64,000 nucleotides of DNA from Posidonia oceanica (lineage: Eukaryota; Streptophyta; Magnoliopsida; Alismatales; Posidoniaceae). The notes below the pieces were generated by a model, which was not told the DNA's origin, searched no databases, and saw nothing but the letters and a program-made list of their open reading frames with translations. Positions 45,150 to 56,200 of the stretch are shown piece after piece. The stretch spans positions 128,807,001 through 128,871,000 of the forward strand of contig JAZBRS010000029.1 of NCBI GenBank assembly GCA_037176725.1, written 5' to 3'. Made by a program: the position numbers and the translations under genes. How positions within the stretch are numbered: position 1 is the first letter of the stretch; each line of letters begins with the position of its first letter.

Positions 45150-46360
45150 TGTTAGGATTGAGTGGCTACTCTAGAGGTAGGGTGAATAGAGTATTTAAAG
45201 TTTATAAGGAATTTAAACAATTTTAAACATACAATGAGCAATATTCAAATAAATGATCTAAGATAAGCAATTTGAATATTGAATTATAACAAGCATAGAA
45301 GGAGACAAGAGACAATGAGATATGACACAATCAATATATAGTGGTTCAGCCAACCCGGCCTAGTCCACTCCCAGATCCCCTCTAGAGTTCCTTTAATCTT
45401 ATCAACGTAAATACACTTACTTGATGAAGATAAAAGCTTCCTTTGCAAAATCCGCAGAGCCCTTCTCACAGCTAGAGAGGTATCTTCATTGATTACAACA
45501 GTCTTACAAGTAGTATCTCTTTTGATCTCCCAATAGAATTATCACTAGGAATCTCTATTTGGCTAACTTGGGAGTATTCTCACTAAATAGGATCTTTGAG
45601 CTTAGTAAATGGGTAGTACAAGATAGTATAAGTGTAAGTGTGTCTTAGGGGGTCCTATTTATAGGTATAGCAAGACCCAAAGCTGTGTCTAACAGACAGC
45701 TCAAAGTTCATAAACGACTAGTATAAACGGTATACCGAAATCAATCAGTCGATCGAACATCTCCAACGTTCGACTAAATCGGTATTCCGATTTGAAACAG
45801 TGTTCTAGTATTAATCTTACTTGTAGATCACACTAGCGGTGTACCAGTGGGATTCGGTGGTTTAGACACTTTCCATATTTCGATTTTCTGTTATAGATCG
45901 GTATTCCGTTTTGGCTCAACGGTCATATTTAAATGAATATTTAACTATAGCCCTTATCTATGGATAACAGTATACTAGTGAGAATCAGTTTTCCATTTCT
46001 AACTTAACTTCTAATCCTTTGGGATTTTCTAAGTGTTTTCCTTAGGTTTAGGTATGGATATTTTTGGGATGTCTTGGGAGATTTTTTACATCCTTTCTTA
46101 GAGTACAATAATGAAGAAAAATTTGCATACAAATTATTACAACATGAATAATATTGTCTTGATCTTTCTTCTTGTCTTCATGTTGTCTCTGATGTAGAAT
46201 TCTCTTCTGCATTCCATGCTTTACTTGGTATTCTTCAAGGATTGACTTTCCTCAGATATTCCATCTATCTTAAAATCAACTGAAGAGTATTTCCTCAAGT
46301 AATATCATTAGTTTCATTTGTTATCATCAAAATTAAATATATCATAGATATTTTTCAACA
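45150..46360 (-). repeat. Copia 5' LTR
   Basis: 1,211 bp; minus strand from TGTTGAAAAATA to CAATCCTAACA. CGGTATACCG is retained at 45,728; the partner of 31,151 has decayed. It matches 30,335-31,543 with scattered substitutions. Confidence 0.95.
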
Positions 46361-46365
46361 TTTTG
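46361..46365. repeat. TSD TTTTG of copia element, right
   Basis: It matches 30,330-30,334; beyond it the LTR of element E resumes. Confidence 0.85.
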
Positions 46366-47791
46366 GTCCTCTAAAACCACAGAATCTCAACCTCAGACTT
46401 GCAAATGACCCTCAAGAGGTATCCACCGTCATTGGTCTGTCGAAAACCCTAAGAAACCACAGAATACCTCTCGGACCTCATCCTAGGAAATTGGCTCTCG
46501 ATCATCCAGACACATCAATCATCCCTGGTTCGTTGGCCAAAATCTTTGACCTCTTGGTCTCTCATGGAATTCTTTTTCAAAAATCAACTCAAAACACCAT
46601 CAAACACCTCAAAACCCAACTACAACCCACTGTCAAGAAACCATGGTGTATCTCGCCCTAAACCAACACCCAAGTACTACAAAATCCCCATGCATCACAA
46701 TAGGAATATAAACCATGGCAGAACTCGGAATAATTCATCGTAAAACCACATAAAGCATGTTATAAATACTTGACAACCTATAAAACACCAAATCCACACA
46801 TAAGGGTTTTCTCCATTGAAAAACCCACCATATGCAGCCCATGGCTGCCACATGTCAAATTTTCAACATGGAATCCCAAAAACACTAGATTCTCACATAG
46901 AATCCCAAGGCACCCACAACAACCATGCACAGAATTAAATAAATAAAGGGATATTAGGGTAGGACGCGTACCTTTCACCTATGCTCGGCAGCAACTATAG
47001 TAGCTTGACACAGCACCTGCATCCTTCCTCATTGGAGCTCTGCCCTCGGTCCATCCAACAATAGCAATGGCAACTCAACAGCACTAGCAGTAGGAGTGAC
47101 GGCAACAACACCTCACACGGCAGCAGCAGTGAGCGGTAACCTGGGGTAGCAGTAGTAGTGGCAGAAGCTCGTCCCTCCACCAAGCACCTCCGATCCCACT
47201 ACCAAACTCCCCCTCAAACTCTCTCAAGATCTCTCTCTCAAGCTCTCCCTTAATCTCTCCCTCAATCTCTTGGTTGTGAATGACTGATGCCAACCCTTTC
47301 TTCCCTTTTAATAAGAGCCTTGTGTGCGGCACTGTTCATCAACAATGTCGTCATGAGGTGGTTGTCGAAACACAATGCTATAATGGAATATTATTGTAGC
47401 ACGACTGTACTTGTCCACCTCGTGTTCCACGCACTCATGGGGTACAACACGCCAAATTGAAAACACAACGTGATGCATCAAAGAAGAATCACAGTGTAGT
47501 ATGCCAAAGCCATTCATAGGGCATAATACGCCAAACAGGGAATCTAGGAGAGAAACATCCACAAATTCACTTTTGATTACCCAAGAAGAATACTACATTA
47601 AAGGTAATCAAACACCAATCCACCCAACAGGGCTTGCTACCTCTGCTACCACCCGATCACAAAAAATACAATCGAGTGGGAAACCAAATCTCAAAACAAA
47701 ACTTACAACTTACAACACTCTAGGCTACTAAAACACGTTAGAACCCACGCCTGATACCTATGTGTCTTCTACAGGATCCTTAGGTGTTACA

Positions 47792-47806
47792 TCCTACCCC
47801 ACTTAA
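47792..47806 (-). other. Polypurine tract of element E
   Basis: On the minus strand TTTAAGTGGGGTAGGA runs straight into TGTAACACC. This is the characteristic pol end/PPT/LTR junction of Del/Tekay elements. Confidence 0.85.
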
Positions 47807-49313
47807 AATAATTTTGCCCCTGAAATTACATCTTTAGGCGAACAAGTAGGGGTACTGTGAACGGATGTCCACCTCGCGTTCCCAAGTGGCTTCCTCAGAG
47901 CCATGATGTCGCCATTGAACTAGGACGAGTGGAATCACCTTGTTCCTCAAGAGTCACTCTTTTTTGTCAAGTATTTGGATGACATCCTCCACCACAAATA
48001 GGTCCTCTTGCAGCTCCTCTGACTGAACCGGTATCACCTAAGACACATCAGTCAAGCACTTCCTCAACATGAAGACATGAAACACACTATGCACACCGGA
48101 TAGATCTAGAGGCAACTCTAACTTGTAAGCAACCTCACCAACCCTCTTGGAGATCTTGTAAGGCCCAATATAGTGAGGGCTCAACTTTCCCTACTTGCCA
48201 AACCTCATTACTCCCTTGGTTGGTGACACCTTCAAAAAGACGAAGTCTACCACTTCAAGCTCTAAATGCCTTCGCCTCCTATCTACATAGTTCTTTTGCC
48301 TGCTCTGTGTAGCCACCAATCTCATGCGAAGTAGATGCACTCTGTCCAAATATTGCTCCACAATCTCAAGACCAAGAAGTTGACGTTCACCCACCTTGCT
48401 CCAACAAGTGGGCAACCTACACGGTCTCCCATATAGAGCTTCATATGGGGCCATCCTAATGCTGGAGTTAGCTGTTGTTGTAGGCAAACTCAATCAGCGA
48501 CAAGTGGTCCTCCCAGTTGCCTTTCATATCCAGAGCACAAGTTCTCAACATATCTTCCAACGTTTGGATAGTCCTCTCAGACTAACCATCTGATTGGGAA
48601 TGGAAACAGTGCTATAATTCAACATGGTGCCAAACACCTCCTGCAAAGCTCTCCAGAAACTCGATGTGAACCGAGTATCTCTATCGGACACAATCGGCAT
48701 AGGAACCCCATGCAGACGGATGATCTCAGACACATACAACTCCGCCAACTACGACAAAGGGAGATTCACCCGTATAGCCAAGAAATGAGCTAACTTCATG
48801 AGCCAATCCATAATTACCCACACTGTATCATTCTTCCTTCTGGTCTTGGGTAATCTCGTCACGAAGTCCATGGTGACATGCTCCCACTTCCACACCAGAA
48901 TATCTAGGGGTTGCTAGGTCCCTCCAGACTTCTGATGCTCTGCCTTAATCATCTTGCAGGTCATGCATCTAGTCACATGCTCAGCTACATCTCTCTTCAT
49001 CCTGGGCCACCAGAAGTTCCTCTTTAGATCTTTGAACATTTTGGTGCTCCCTAGATGAATGGTATATTTAGACCGGTAAGCTTCATCTAGTAATCTCTAC
49101 CTAACTTCCTCCTCTCGAGGCACATATAAGCGCATATCATACCTTAGCCCACAATCAATACCAACGAAAAAGTGGGGCGCCTCTCCCACCTCCAACTTTC
49201 CCCAGATGTCCTGTACAAATGAGTCCAACCGTTGAGCATCAACTATTATCTCTACCAATCTGGGACAAACAGACAAATTAGCCACCCAAGCACCAATGGG
49301 TTCCTGTGACTAC

Positions 49314-50659
49314 TGTGGATATGGGATTTTTGGACGGCGTTTTGCTCTCTTCGAGTCCCTTTATTTATGTTCGACTCCTCCACTCCATGGATGTTGAAGT
49401 CATTGTGATCGCCACTCTCGGTTCGCTTTCACTAGTCCTCAAAATGCCTAGGGAGATTTGATGTCGGTGTGGGTTCAGCTACCTGAAGACAATGCCAGCA
49501 TTGTCTTAGGGTGCTCGTACCAGTGAGCTCTTCCTTTCCTTGCAAAATAAAAGTCAAAATACGTGGATTAATAAACTGTAGTAAAGATGTAAAAATAAAA
49601 GCTAAATAACATGAAATAAATAAAAAAATACTAACCTGAGGGTCTATCCCCCCAGATGACATTATATGTAATGCCTATCCATGATGCATAAAAATAAAAT
49701 GCAATAACATAAAACCCTCTTTTGATTTATGGAATGTATGCACTGAATGAAGGGTGGTTTCTCTCTTTTCTTTTCTCAAATTTTCCACAAATTCTCTCCA
49801 AGTTTCCATCTCAAATTTCTCTCAATTCTCTGTGTCAAATTTCTGTCCCCCTCAAAGGTTGAGGTCCTACAGTATTTATAGAGACGTGGGAGGATCAAAG
49901 GAAGGCAAGAAATCCAAGAATGGCAAGGCAATTCAGCTACAATAGAAAAATTCCTAATTTGAAGCGTAAAACATAGGAAAGCCTGCGTTCTATGTAGAAC
50001 ACAGACACCTTAGCATTTTACAAGCGCTAGAATTGGTAGACACACTACCACATTTAAAGCTAGAATATTCCCCCCATTAATCACAATAAACCCTGATTAA
50101 TTAGTAATTAAGTCCACACACGATCAATGAGCTTATCCTTAAAAGGAAATAATTTGGATTCAAAATTATTCCAAAAAAGAAAGGAGGAAACACAGGGAGG
50201 CTCAACTCTCAAGTGTAGAATGTGGTCAACTATGCGTTTTATATAGAACGCAACTAACTCTACGTTTTACACTTTTAGGCTACAAACTTGCCAAATTTGG
50301 GTACTAGGTCAAAGATGCACAATTGGGTCATTTAAAATAGTTAATAACGATCTCAAAATAAGGCAAGTGGACTCGTCCAAGAAATGGTAGGTTAAATTAA
50401 GTCCCAAGGTTTGGTTGTGATGAGAGGAAAACAACAGAAGACTGTAAAATGCAGGCTCCTAAGCATTCAATGTAGAACGCAGACATATTTGTGTTTTATG
50501 TTGAACGCAACATATTATGTGTTTTATAGCTTGAGGAAGCAAATAAGCCCAAGGAGCATTCTAGAACTGAGAGACGGTCTCTATGATTGAATGCACTATA
50601 ATATGGTGTGATGTAACCTAAGAAAAGAATAGGGGATTGCCCAAAATGGGATATCTATA
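49314..50659 (-). mobile_element. Solo LTR F in element E pol (Tat-type)
   Basis: The integrase-side and RNase H-side halves of E pol are separated by 1.35 kb that is not pol. Its minus-strand start TATAGATATCCCATTTT matches the LTR start at 7,821 with one transition. Its end region AGAGTGGCGATCACA and ATCCACA match the end of that LTR. It carries three sets of palindromes (separate entry). No clean 5-bp duplication was found (ACTAC left, ATTGC right), so exact ends are provisional. Confidence 0.7.
49966..50527. repeat. Palindrome pairs in LTR F
   Basis: 28-nt units back to back at 49,966-50,021 (two), 50,215-50,270 (two) and 50,444-50,527 (three). Arms read GTARAAYGC and GCGTTYTAY. Start spacing is 249 and 229 bp. 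Same plan as LTRs A and B but with different arm sequence. Confidence 0.85.
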
Positions 50660-50925
50660 ATTGCCTTGTAGGCCTACACACGACCAAACTTTCCAACATA
50701 TGCCATTCCCTGACCATCAAACTGGCCATGTCATGGGTATGCCTGCTTAGTACATTGGCAACTACAATGGCCCTTCTTGAGTGATAGGATAAACTAAAAT
50801 CATAGTCCTTGAGGTATTCCACCCATCTTTGCTATCTCAGGTTTAGATCCCTCTGAGTGAAGATGTACTTTAGACTCTTGTGATCATCTGTAAAAACCTC
50901 AAACTATTTTCCATATAAGTAGTTT

Positions 50926-51020
50926 TTCAATCTTTGGCGGATTGTAGGTGATAGGTGTACTTTTTCATAAATGGAAGATAGTGAATAGTTTTCAATCATT
51001 GGCGGATTGTAAGTGATAGG
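50926..51020. repeat. ~37-bp direct duplication next to the element B insertion
   Basis: TTTTCAATC, TTGGCGGATTGTA and GTGATAGGTGTA occur at ~50,928-50,964 and again at ~50,990-51,024, ending at the LTR B boundary. It lies in E RNase H sequence and is probably a local duplication made at or before the insertion. Confidence 0.6.
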
Positions 51021-53778
51021 TGTAACCATGCGACCGAATGGCTCGATTGCCGTATCGCAGGTCACGGCAAAAAAAATGTAAAAAACAGGCGAAAAACTAG
51101 TGGGAAAGAAAACAAAATATTGGAGTCGCCACCTAGTCTATTTTGGAATCCGGAAAGACGAGGAAAACTGGAAAACATGTAACATGATAAAAATAAAAAG
51201 GATATGACACAAGGTCATTGTGGGCCAGAGATTGGGTAAGGACTCCTGTTATGCATGGGGAAGGAGTTAGGCACCGCACCCCCATACGCCCAAGAGAATC
51301 GGTCTTTCTGAGCTATTCCGCTCATTTGTGGCTAATGTAGGCAACTAGTGCCATTTACTGTATGCCCGAGGGTGATAAATGCTATGCCTTGCAAAACATG
51401 TTTTATGCCTTTGAAAATATGCTAAATGTCTTTGAAAACATCCTAAAAAAGTATGCTTAATGCCATGATGTATAATGGAAAACAAAACAATGCATTCTAT
51501 GTGCTCAGCGGCGCTGACCGTATCTTGGAAAGAGGAATCTCAATCCACAAGAACCTTGGATAGTATGCATCAATGCCCTAGATGCAATGCAGGCGAGAAA
51601 CAAAACGTCGAATAAAACCATGCAATGCAAGTACACGACATGCAAAGGACATCAAGTCACGTCTTAAAATAACATACTGTATGCTTTTGGAAACATGATA
51701 GAAAATGACATTCAAGGCCATGTAGCTACTGTAGATGTATAAATCATGTTGGATGATCAAAATCAAAGTAAATAGACCCAAAACTGATGTTAGAAAACTT
51801 CAAAACAGGGTACAGCTTACTGGAAGTGTTGGACGCTAGGATTCACAACGTTTTATGTAAGACGCATAGGATCCTGTGTCTAACACATAAAACCCAGATG
51901 TAAAATATGGCTTCTCTGGAATTAAGTAAACCTCATGCTCAAATCATAGAAGTCAAGAAAAACAACTGGAATATGATGTAAGTCATGATATGCATTCCAA
52001 TATCAACTTCCAAATTCATTTTAAACACTTCAAAAGATTATTTCAGAAAAGATAACTGTCTGGGATGTAAGACGCTGTAGGTCCTGCGTCTTACATAAGA
52101 CGCAAGCTTTTCTGCGTCTTACACACAGAGAAACAGACTTTTAAAATATGGCCAAATAATCCAAGAGAATCAGTATAAATCCAGAACAACATGTGAACAA
52201 GGTTAAACACATGCATGCAACATATGTCAGATCCCAGAGGATCTATAAAATCTCTTTTGATGAGTAAAAATAGGGGAAAATTGGACAGAAGTGTAAGACG
52301 CTATGATTTCCAGCATCTTACGTAAGATGTTGTAGATCTAGCATCTTACACCTGAGAAAAAGACAGACTGATAAATCCCATAAAACGATGCATGATTTTT
52401 ACATGTTGGTTTTTTGAAGCAAAACATGATAAGAATGGATCGAAATCTCAGGATGCACCATGAATCAAATATTAGAAAGCATTCAAAAACATTTCTGTGG
52501 AAAAAATGCAATAAAGCAAAGCAAAGGCGTAGGACGCTGGATTTGGTGCGTCTTACGTAAGACGCTCCAGCATCCACATCCTACGGCTCGACTAATCTCA
52601 TGGAATGATTAAACATTCAAATCAATTCAAAACTTATAAATAACCATCGATTAAGCAAAGGCATGCAACCACGAACATGAACATGCAAAAAAATAAGGAA
52701 AATGAGCCTCTGGATTGTTCCACCCACCTACACTTGATCGACGCCAGAATCCGATGAGTTTTCTGACCACTGGATGGTCGGGAACCCATGGTACACGGCT
52801 TGGATTCATGGTGGAGGCTTCGGGAAGATCGTGAGTAACTCGAGGATGATATGAATTAGGTGGGGATGCTGTCCCGACCGTGCTCATTGGCCAATGGCCT
52901 CGCACGGCCGGTGAACCCATCACCGGAATTAAGATAAGGTGGCAAAATAGTGATCACATGCAAGAAAAACTCAAGTAAAACGCATCGAAACAAACACCCA
53001 CAACAGGAAAATAATGTTCTAAGCTGTAGGGAGCAAAGCACTTACCTGTTGTGAAGGTTGGTGTGGCTTCCTCGACGCCGGCGGCCCTCTCAAGTTTGCA
53101 ATGGCTCAGACGGCGGTGGGCGGCTGGGAAAGCTTGGCTGGGCTTGTGGGGGGCCTGACAGTGGTTCGAGCTGGCCGGAGTAGGATGTCTTTTGGTGGTT
53201 TTGGTTGTAGGATTCAGAAAACGTCCCATAGGGAATTCAATTGCCGGCTGTTCAAATGGAGGAAGCCAAAATGTTTATATGGCTTGCATGGCTTTGTAAC
53301 GGTTGAAGTTGAAATGAAGAGGCTCTGGACATGGCCATGATTGCGTTTTGGATGGAGGGCAAGATAGTCTTTGCACTTTGGAATCGATTGGAAGCTTGAG
53401 TTGAGGAGTTACTGATGTAGAGGTGTTAAACGCCTTGCTATAATGCATTCTACGTAAAACACAGGAAACTCAGCAGTTTATGTAAGACGCGAGATATCTA
53501 GTGTTCTACGTAAGACGCTGGATACTCCAGCGTTCAACAACCCCGAGTGGGTTTTGGGCTTTTTCTGGTTGGGCTTGAATTTGGACAAGGCTTAGGTTTA
53601 GGCTAGGTTTTGGGACAAGGCTTGGTTTTGGATTAGGCTTGGGTTTTAGGCTTGGTTTGGGATTGATGGGGGCTTAGGCTTGGGTTTGGGTTTAGTGAAT
53701 AGGTGGGGGCCGCCACGACCGAGCACATTACTTAGGGGAAAACTGCCGGCGAAGGACTACAAAATCAGGGTGTCTACA
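51021..53778 (-). mobile_element. 3' LTR of Tat-type element B
   Basis: On the minus strand it starts TGTAGACACCCTGATTTT at 53,778, immediately after a polypurine tract, and ends GGTCGCATGGTTACA at 51,021. The end is confirmed by the same terminus in the plus-oriented remnant at 14,525-14,593. The U5 block (TGGCGACTCC, GTGCCTAACTCC, AACAGGAGTCC; 51,140-51,320) matches LTR A. U3 carries five sites of palindromes. It inserted into the RNase H of element E; the flank is ATAGG (51,016-51,020), and the partner lies outside the window. Confidence 0.85.
51828..53538. repeat. Palindrome pairs in LTR B
   Basis: Sites: 51,828-51,884, 52,067-52,122, 52,293-52,349, 52,529-52,584 (two 28/29-nt units each) and 53,425-53,538 (four contiguous units). 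Arms are mainly GTAAGACGC and GCGTCTTAC. Start distances among the first four are 239, 226 and 236 bp. The junctions between units read TTACGTAA or close variants. Confidence 0.9.
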
Positions 53779-53794
53779 GATTCTCCTTCTTGAG
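53779..53794 (-). other. Polypurine tract of element B
   Basis: On the minus strand CTCAAGAAGGAGAATC directly precedes the LTR start TGTAGACACCC. Confidence 0.75.
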
Positions 53795-53984
53795 CGAGGT
53801 CGAGGGAACCAAGGCCGCTGCTTAGGGTTGACAAGACACCCCGCCTATAGTCGGTGGGAAAGCAGTGTTGTTGTTGGCGTGAGCCACTTATCCAGTGGAT
53901 GCACCAAAAATCATGACTCGTTGCTGCATTGCAAATGCAGATGTAAACGCTAGGATGTAATGCTGATGCAAATCATGCAATGTG
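53795..53984 (-). other. Interior of element B, interrupted by LTR G
   Basis: Only ~190 bp of non-coding interior follow the polypurine tract before the end of LTR G. The rest of element B must lie beyond 64,000. Confidence 0.55.
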
Positions 53985-54949
53985 TGAATGTCTCGTCCCT
54001 AGGAGGATTCGGACCGGTGAGGGCCTGAAAAGAGAGAGGTCTTCACGGATAGCGATGCGAAGAAGGAAAACAAAAAGATAAAGCAAAATGGAGTTGCCAC
54101 CTAGTCTATTAAGTCGGGAGACGAGGAAAACCGAGGAAATGCAAGAAAACATGCAAATGAATGCAATGTTATGCAAAATGATTGACTCGTGCTCAGGACG
54201 ATGGCAAAACGGTCATTGTGAGTCCAAAGAAAGGATAAGGACTTCTGTTACATGCGGGGAAGGTGTTAGGCACCCCCGACATGCCCGGAATCGGTCTTTC
54301 TTGGCTAATCTCGCTCGCATTTGCAGGATTGTCGGCAATGCTTGCCTTTAACTGCACGCCCAAGGGGCGAGGAATGCTATGCCATGCTATGGATGCTCAA
54401 AACATGCTCTGAATGCCTAAATGCCATGTATGCTGTGATTACATGCCCAAATGTATGCTCTAAGTGATGTGATGCATGAGGAAAGTAAACATGCAACCTA
54501 TGTGCTCAGTAGCACTGTCAGTGTTCCGAACGGGGCGGGCCCTGGTTCGTAAGAACTCCAGATAGTAAGCATCACTGTCCTAAATGCAATGCAGGCGAGA
54601 AAAACAAAACACCAAGTAAAACCACGCAATGTAAGTGTGCAACAAACAAAGGGGAAACAAAACAGGGGCGGAAAACCCTAATCTACATGTACGAGAAAAT
54701 AGATCGTGAAAACAATGCATGCAGTGCAAGTGGCAAGACAAGAAGTGATATGTAGTGATTCAGGTGGGCATAACTTGAGGATCTGAGGCCTGATCTGAAA
54801 TAACTTTGGTTAGAATGAAAGATCATTGAACCAGGAAGATCAGGATAGTTAGATCGTGAAGATCCAACGGTCCGATCAAAAGTTATTCAGGAATCAAGTC
54901 AGATAGCTAAAGGGCCAGAAAAAGTGGTCTAAATGGGAGTCTAAGTGCA

Positions 54950-56200
54950 AAATGCCCCTATGTGTGTGCAATGCAGGGTGTCCTACATGCAATGAGGCTA
55001 ATGGTGCTCAAAAAGATGCAATGGTGCTATGTGCAATGACATGAAGATGCAATGCATGCAAGAATGCAAATGCAGGGACCTAAGTGCAATTAAAGTAAAC
55101 TACAAGGGCCCAAATGTAATGTCATGGCAAAATGCAATGCAACAGGGTAAATACATGCAAAAAAGTTAATGTAGCAATGTAGAAGGCCAGCAGGGGCTAA
55201 ATGCAACATTACTTAAAAGACATGCATGCAGCAAAGCAAGAAAAGGACCTAAATGCAGTTTCAAAAATATGCTGGACATAAGTGCAATGCAGAGGAAACA
55301 TGTAAACATGCAACAGTTGGATTTTAGGATTAACATGCAATTAGACCTAACTATTGGGTTTTAATGCAATTGCAAAGCAGGATGTGAAAGCATGCAGGAA
55401 TTAAGCATCTGGACCTATATGCAATTTTGAAAACATGTAGGGCTTAAAATGCAAAGCAAAACAGGCATGCAAACAAGCAACAATTTAAAATGAGGACTGA
55501 TATGCAATTAAAAAAACTGTTGGACTTTTAAGCAATGCAATATGATTTAATAGGGCAGTTAAATGATGTTTAAATGCATTATGGACTTAAATGCAAATAA
55601 AACAAACCTCTGGGGTTTATTGCAATGCAATATAGTTGAAAAAAAGTGATTTAAATGATGAATGAATGCAAATTGGACCAAAGTGCAAATAAACTAGATT
55701 ACAGGACTTTTCAGTATTGTAATATAGTTTAAAAACATGATTTAAATGGCTAATGGATGTAAACTGGACTAAAATGCAATAAAACTATCTCACAGGACTT
55801 TTCAGCAATGTAATATAGTTTAAACATGCATTTAAATGATAGGTTGATTGTAAATTGGATTGACATGCAAATAAAATAAACTACAAGACTAAAATGCAAT
55901 GCAATATGATTTTTAAAAGCAGTTAAATGATTGATTTAAATGCACTGGACTTGAATGCAAATAAAATTAACTACTGGGCTTTTATGCAATGCAATATGAT
56001 TTAAAATAGAAATTAAATGAAATGAATGAATGCATGAAGGACTAATGCACAATTAAACTAAAGTGCTGGACTAAAATATAATGCAGTAATGTTTAAAACA
56101 AAAATTAAATAACTTTTAAACGAAAGTTGGACTTAAAAGTAAAGAAAATAACTTGCAGTACTTTATTTCAATGCACTAACAAAATTAAAAATAAAAACTA
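54950..56200. repeat. ATGCAAT-rich degenerate array in LTR G
   Basis: Dozens of ATGCAAT/AAATGCAA words at ~15-40-bp spacing, often within GGACTTAAATGCAA or TGCAATGCAATATGRTTTAAA phrases; the latter recur with a longer period of ~60-130 bp between 55,500 and 56,110. A matching array is in LTR H (61,980-62,780). Confidence 0.75.

Larger units (their letters stand above)
30335..46360 (-). mobile_element. Ty1/copia retrotransposon with extra 3' ORF, carrying nested element D
   Basis: Complete ends: LTRs 30,335-31,543 and 45,150-46,360, TG/CA termini, TSD TTTTG, primer binding site next to the right LTR and polypurine tract next to the left LTR. The order on the minus strand is gag, protease, integrase, RT, RNase H (copia order), then a repeat-rich spacer, then an additional ORF. 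Element D (33,034-39,453) interrupts that ORF. The total of 16.0 kb falls to ~9.6 kb without D. The two LTRs differ at several percent of sites, and coding regions carry many stops and frameshifts. It is inactive and older than element D. Confidence 0.95.
29398..47791 (-). mobile_element. 3' LTR of Del/Tekay-type element E, split by the copia element
   Basis: On the minus strand the LTR starts TGTAACACCTAAGG at 47,791, right after a polypurine tract. It ends CACGACTAGGGTCATGACA-like at 29,398 (plus strand TGTCATGACCCTAG). The copia element (30,335-46,360) with its TTTTG duplication sits inside. Without it the LTR is about 2.36 kb. The end resembles that of LTR D (plus TGTAACGACCCC). The interior carries GGTACGCGTCC near 46,970, matching LTR D and the LTR at 16,426. 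It adjoins its own pol (47,834-51,020). Confidence 0.82.
47834..51020 (-). pseudogene. pol: Element E pol: RNase H end, integrase and chromodomain (Del/Tekay chromovirus)
   Basis: On the minus strand, RNase H remains at 51,020-50,660 (NYLYGK, FEVFTDDHKSLKYIFTQRDL, WVEYLKDYDF). After LTR F come a linker (NLSVCPRLVEI), the HHCC finger (~49,060-48,950: HLGSTKMFKDLK, CMTCKMIKAEH) and the integrase core (MDFVTRLPK ~48,870, SDRDTRF ~48,690). Then follow PYEALYGR (~48,440) and a chromodomain-like end (VQWRHHGSEEATWE, ~47,890). The stop is at 47,834. The chromodomain and adjoining PPT fit Del/Tekay. Breaks include TGA/TAG at Trp or Gln positions near 50,900, a TAG near 48,770 and a TGA in the chromodomain (where Arg is usual). 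Element B interrupts it at 51,021; upstream RT and gag are outside the window. Confidence 0.9.

Noticed and set aside
49309..50664. 5-bp target duplication for LTR F
   Set aside because: Flanks ACTAC and ATTGC do not match, so F is called from sequence similarity and from the break in pol, not from a duplication.
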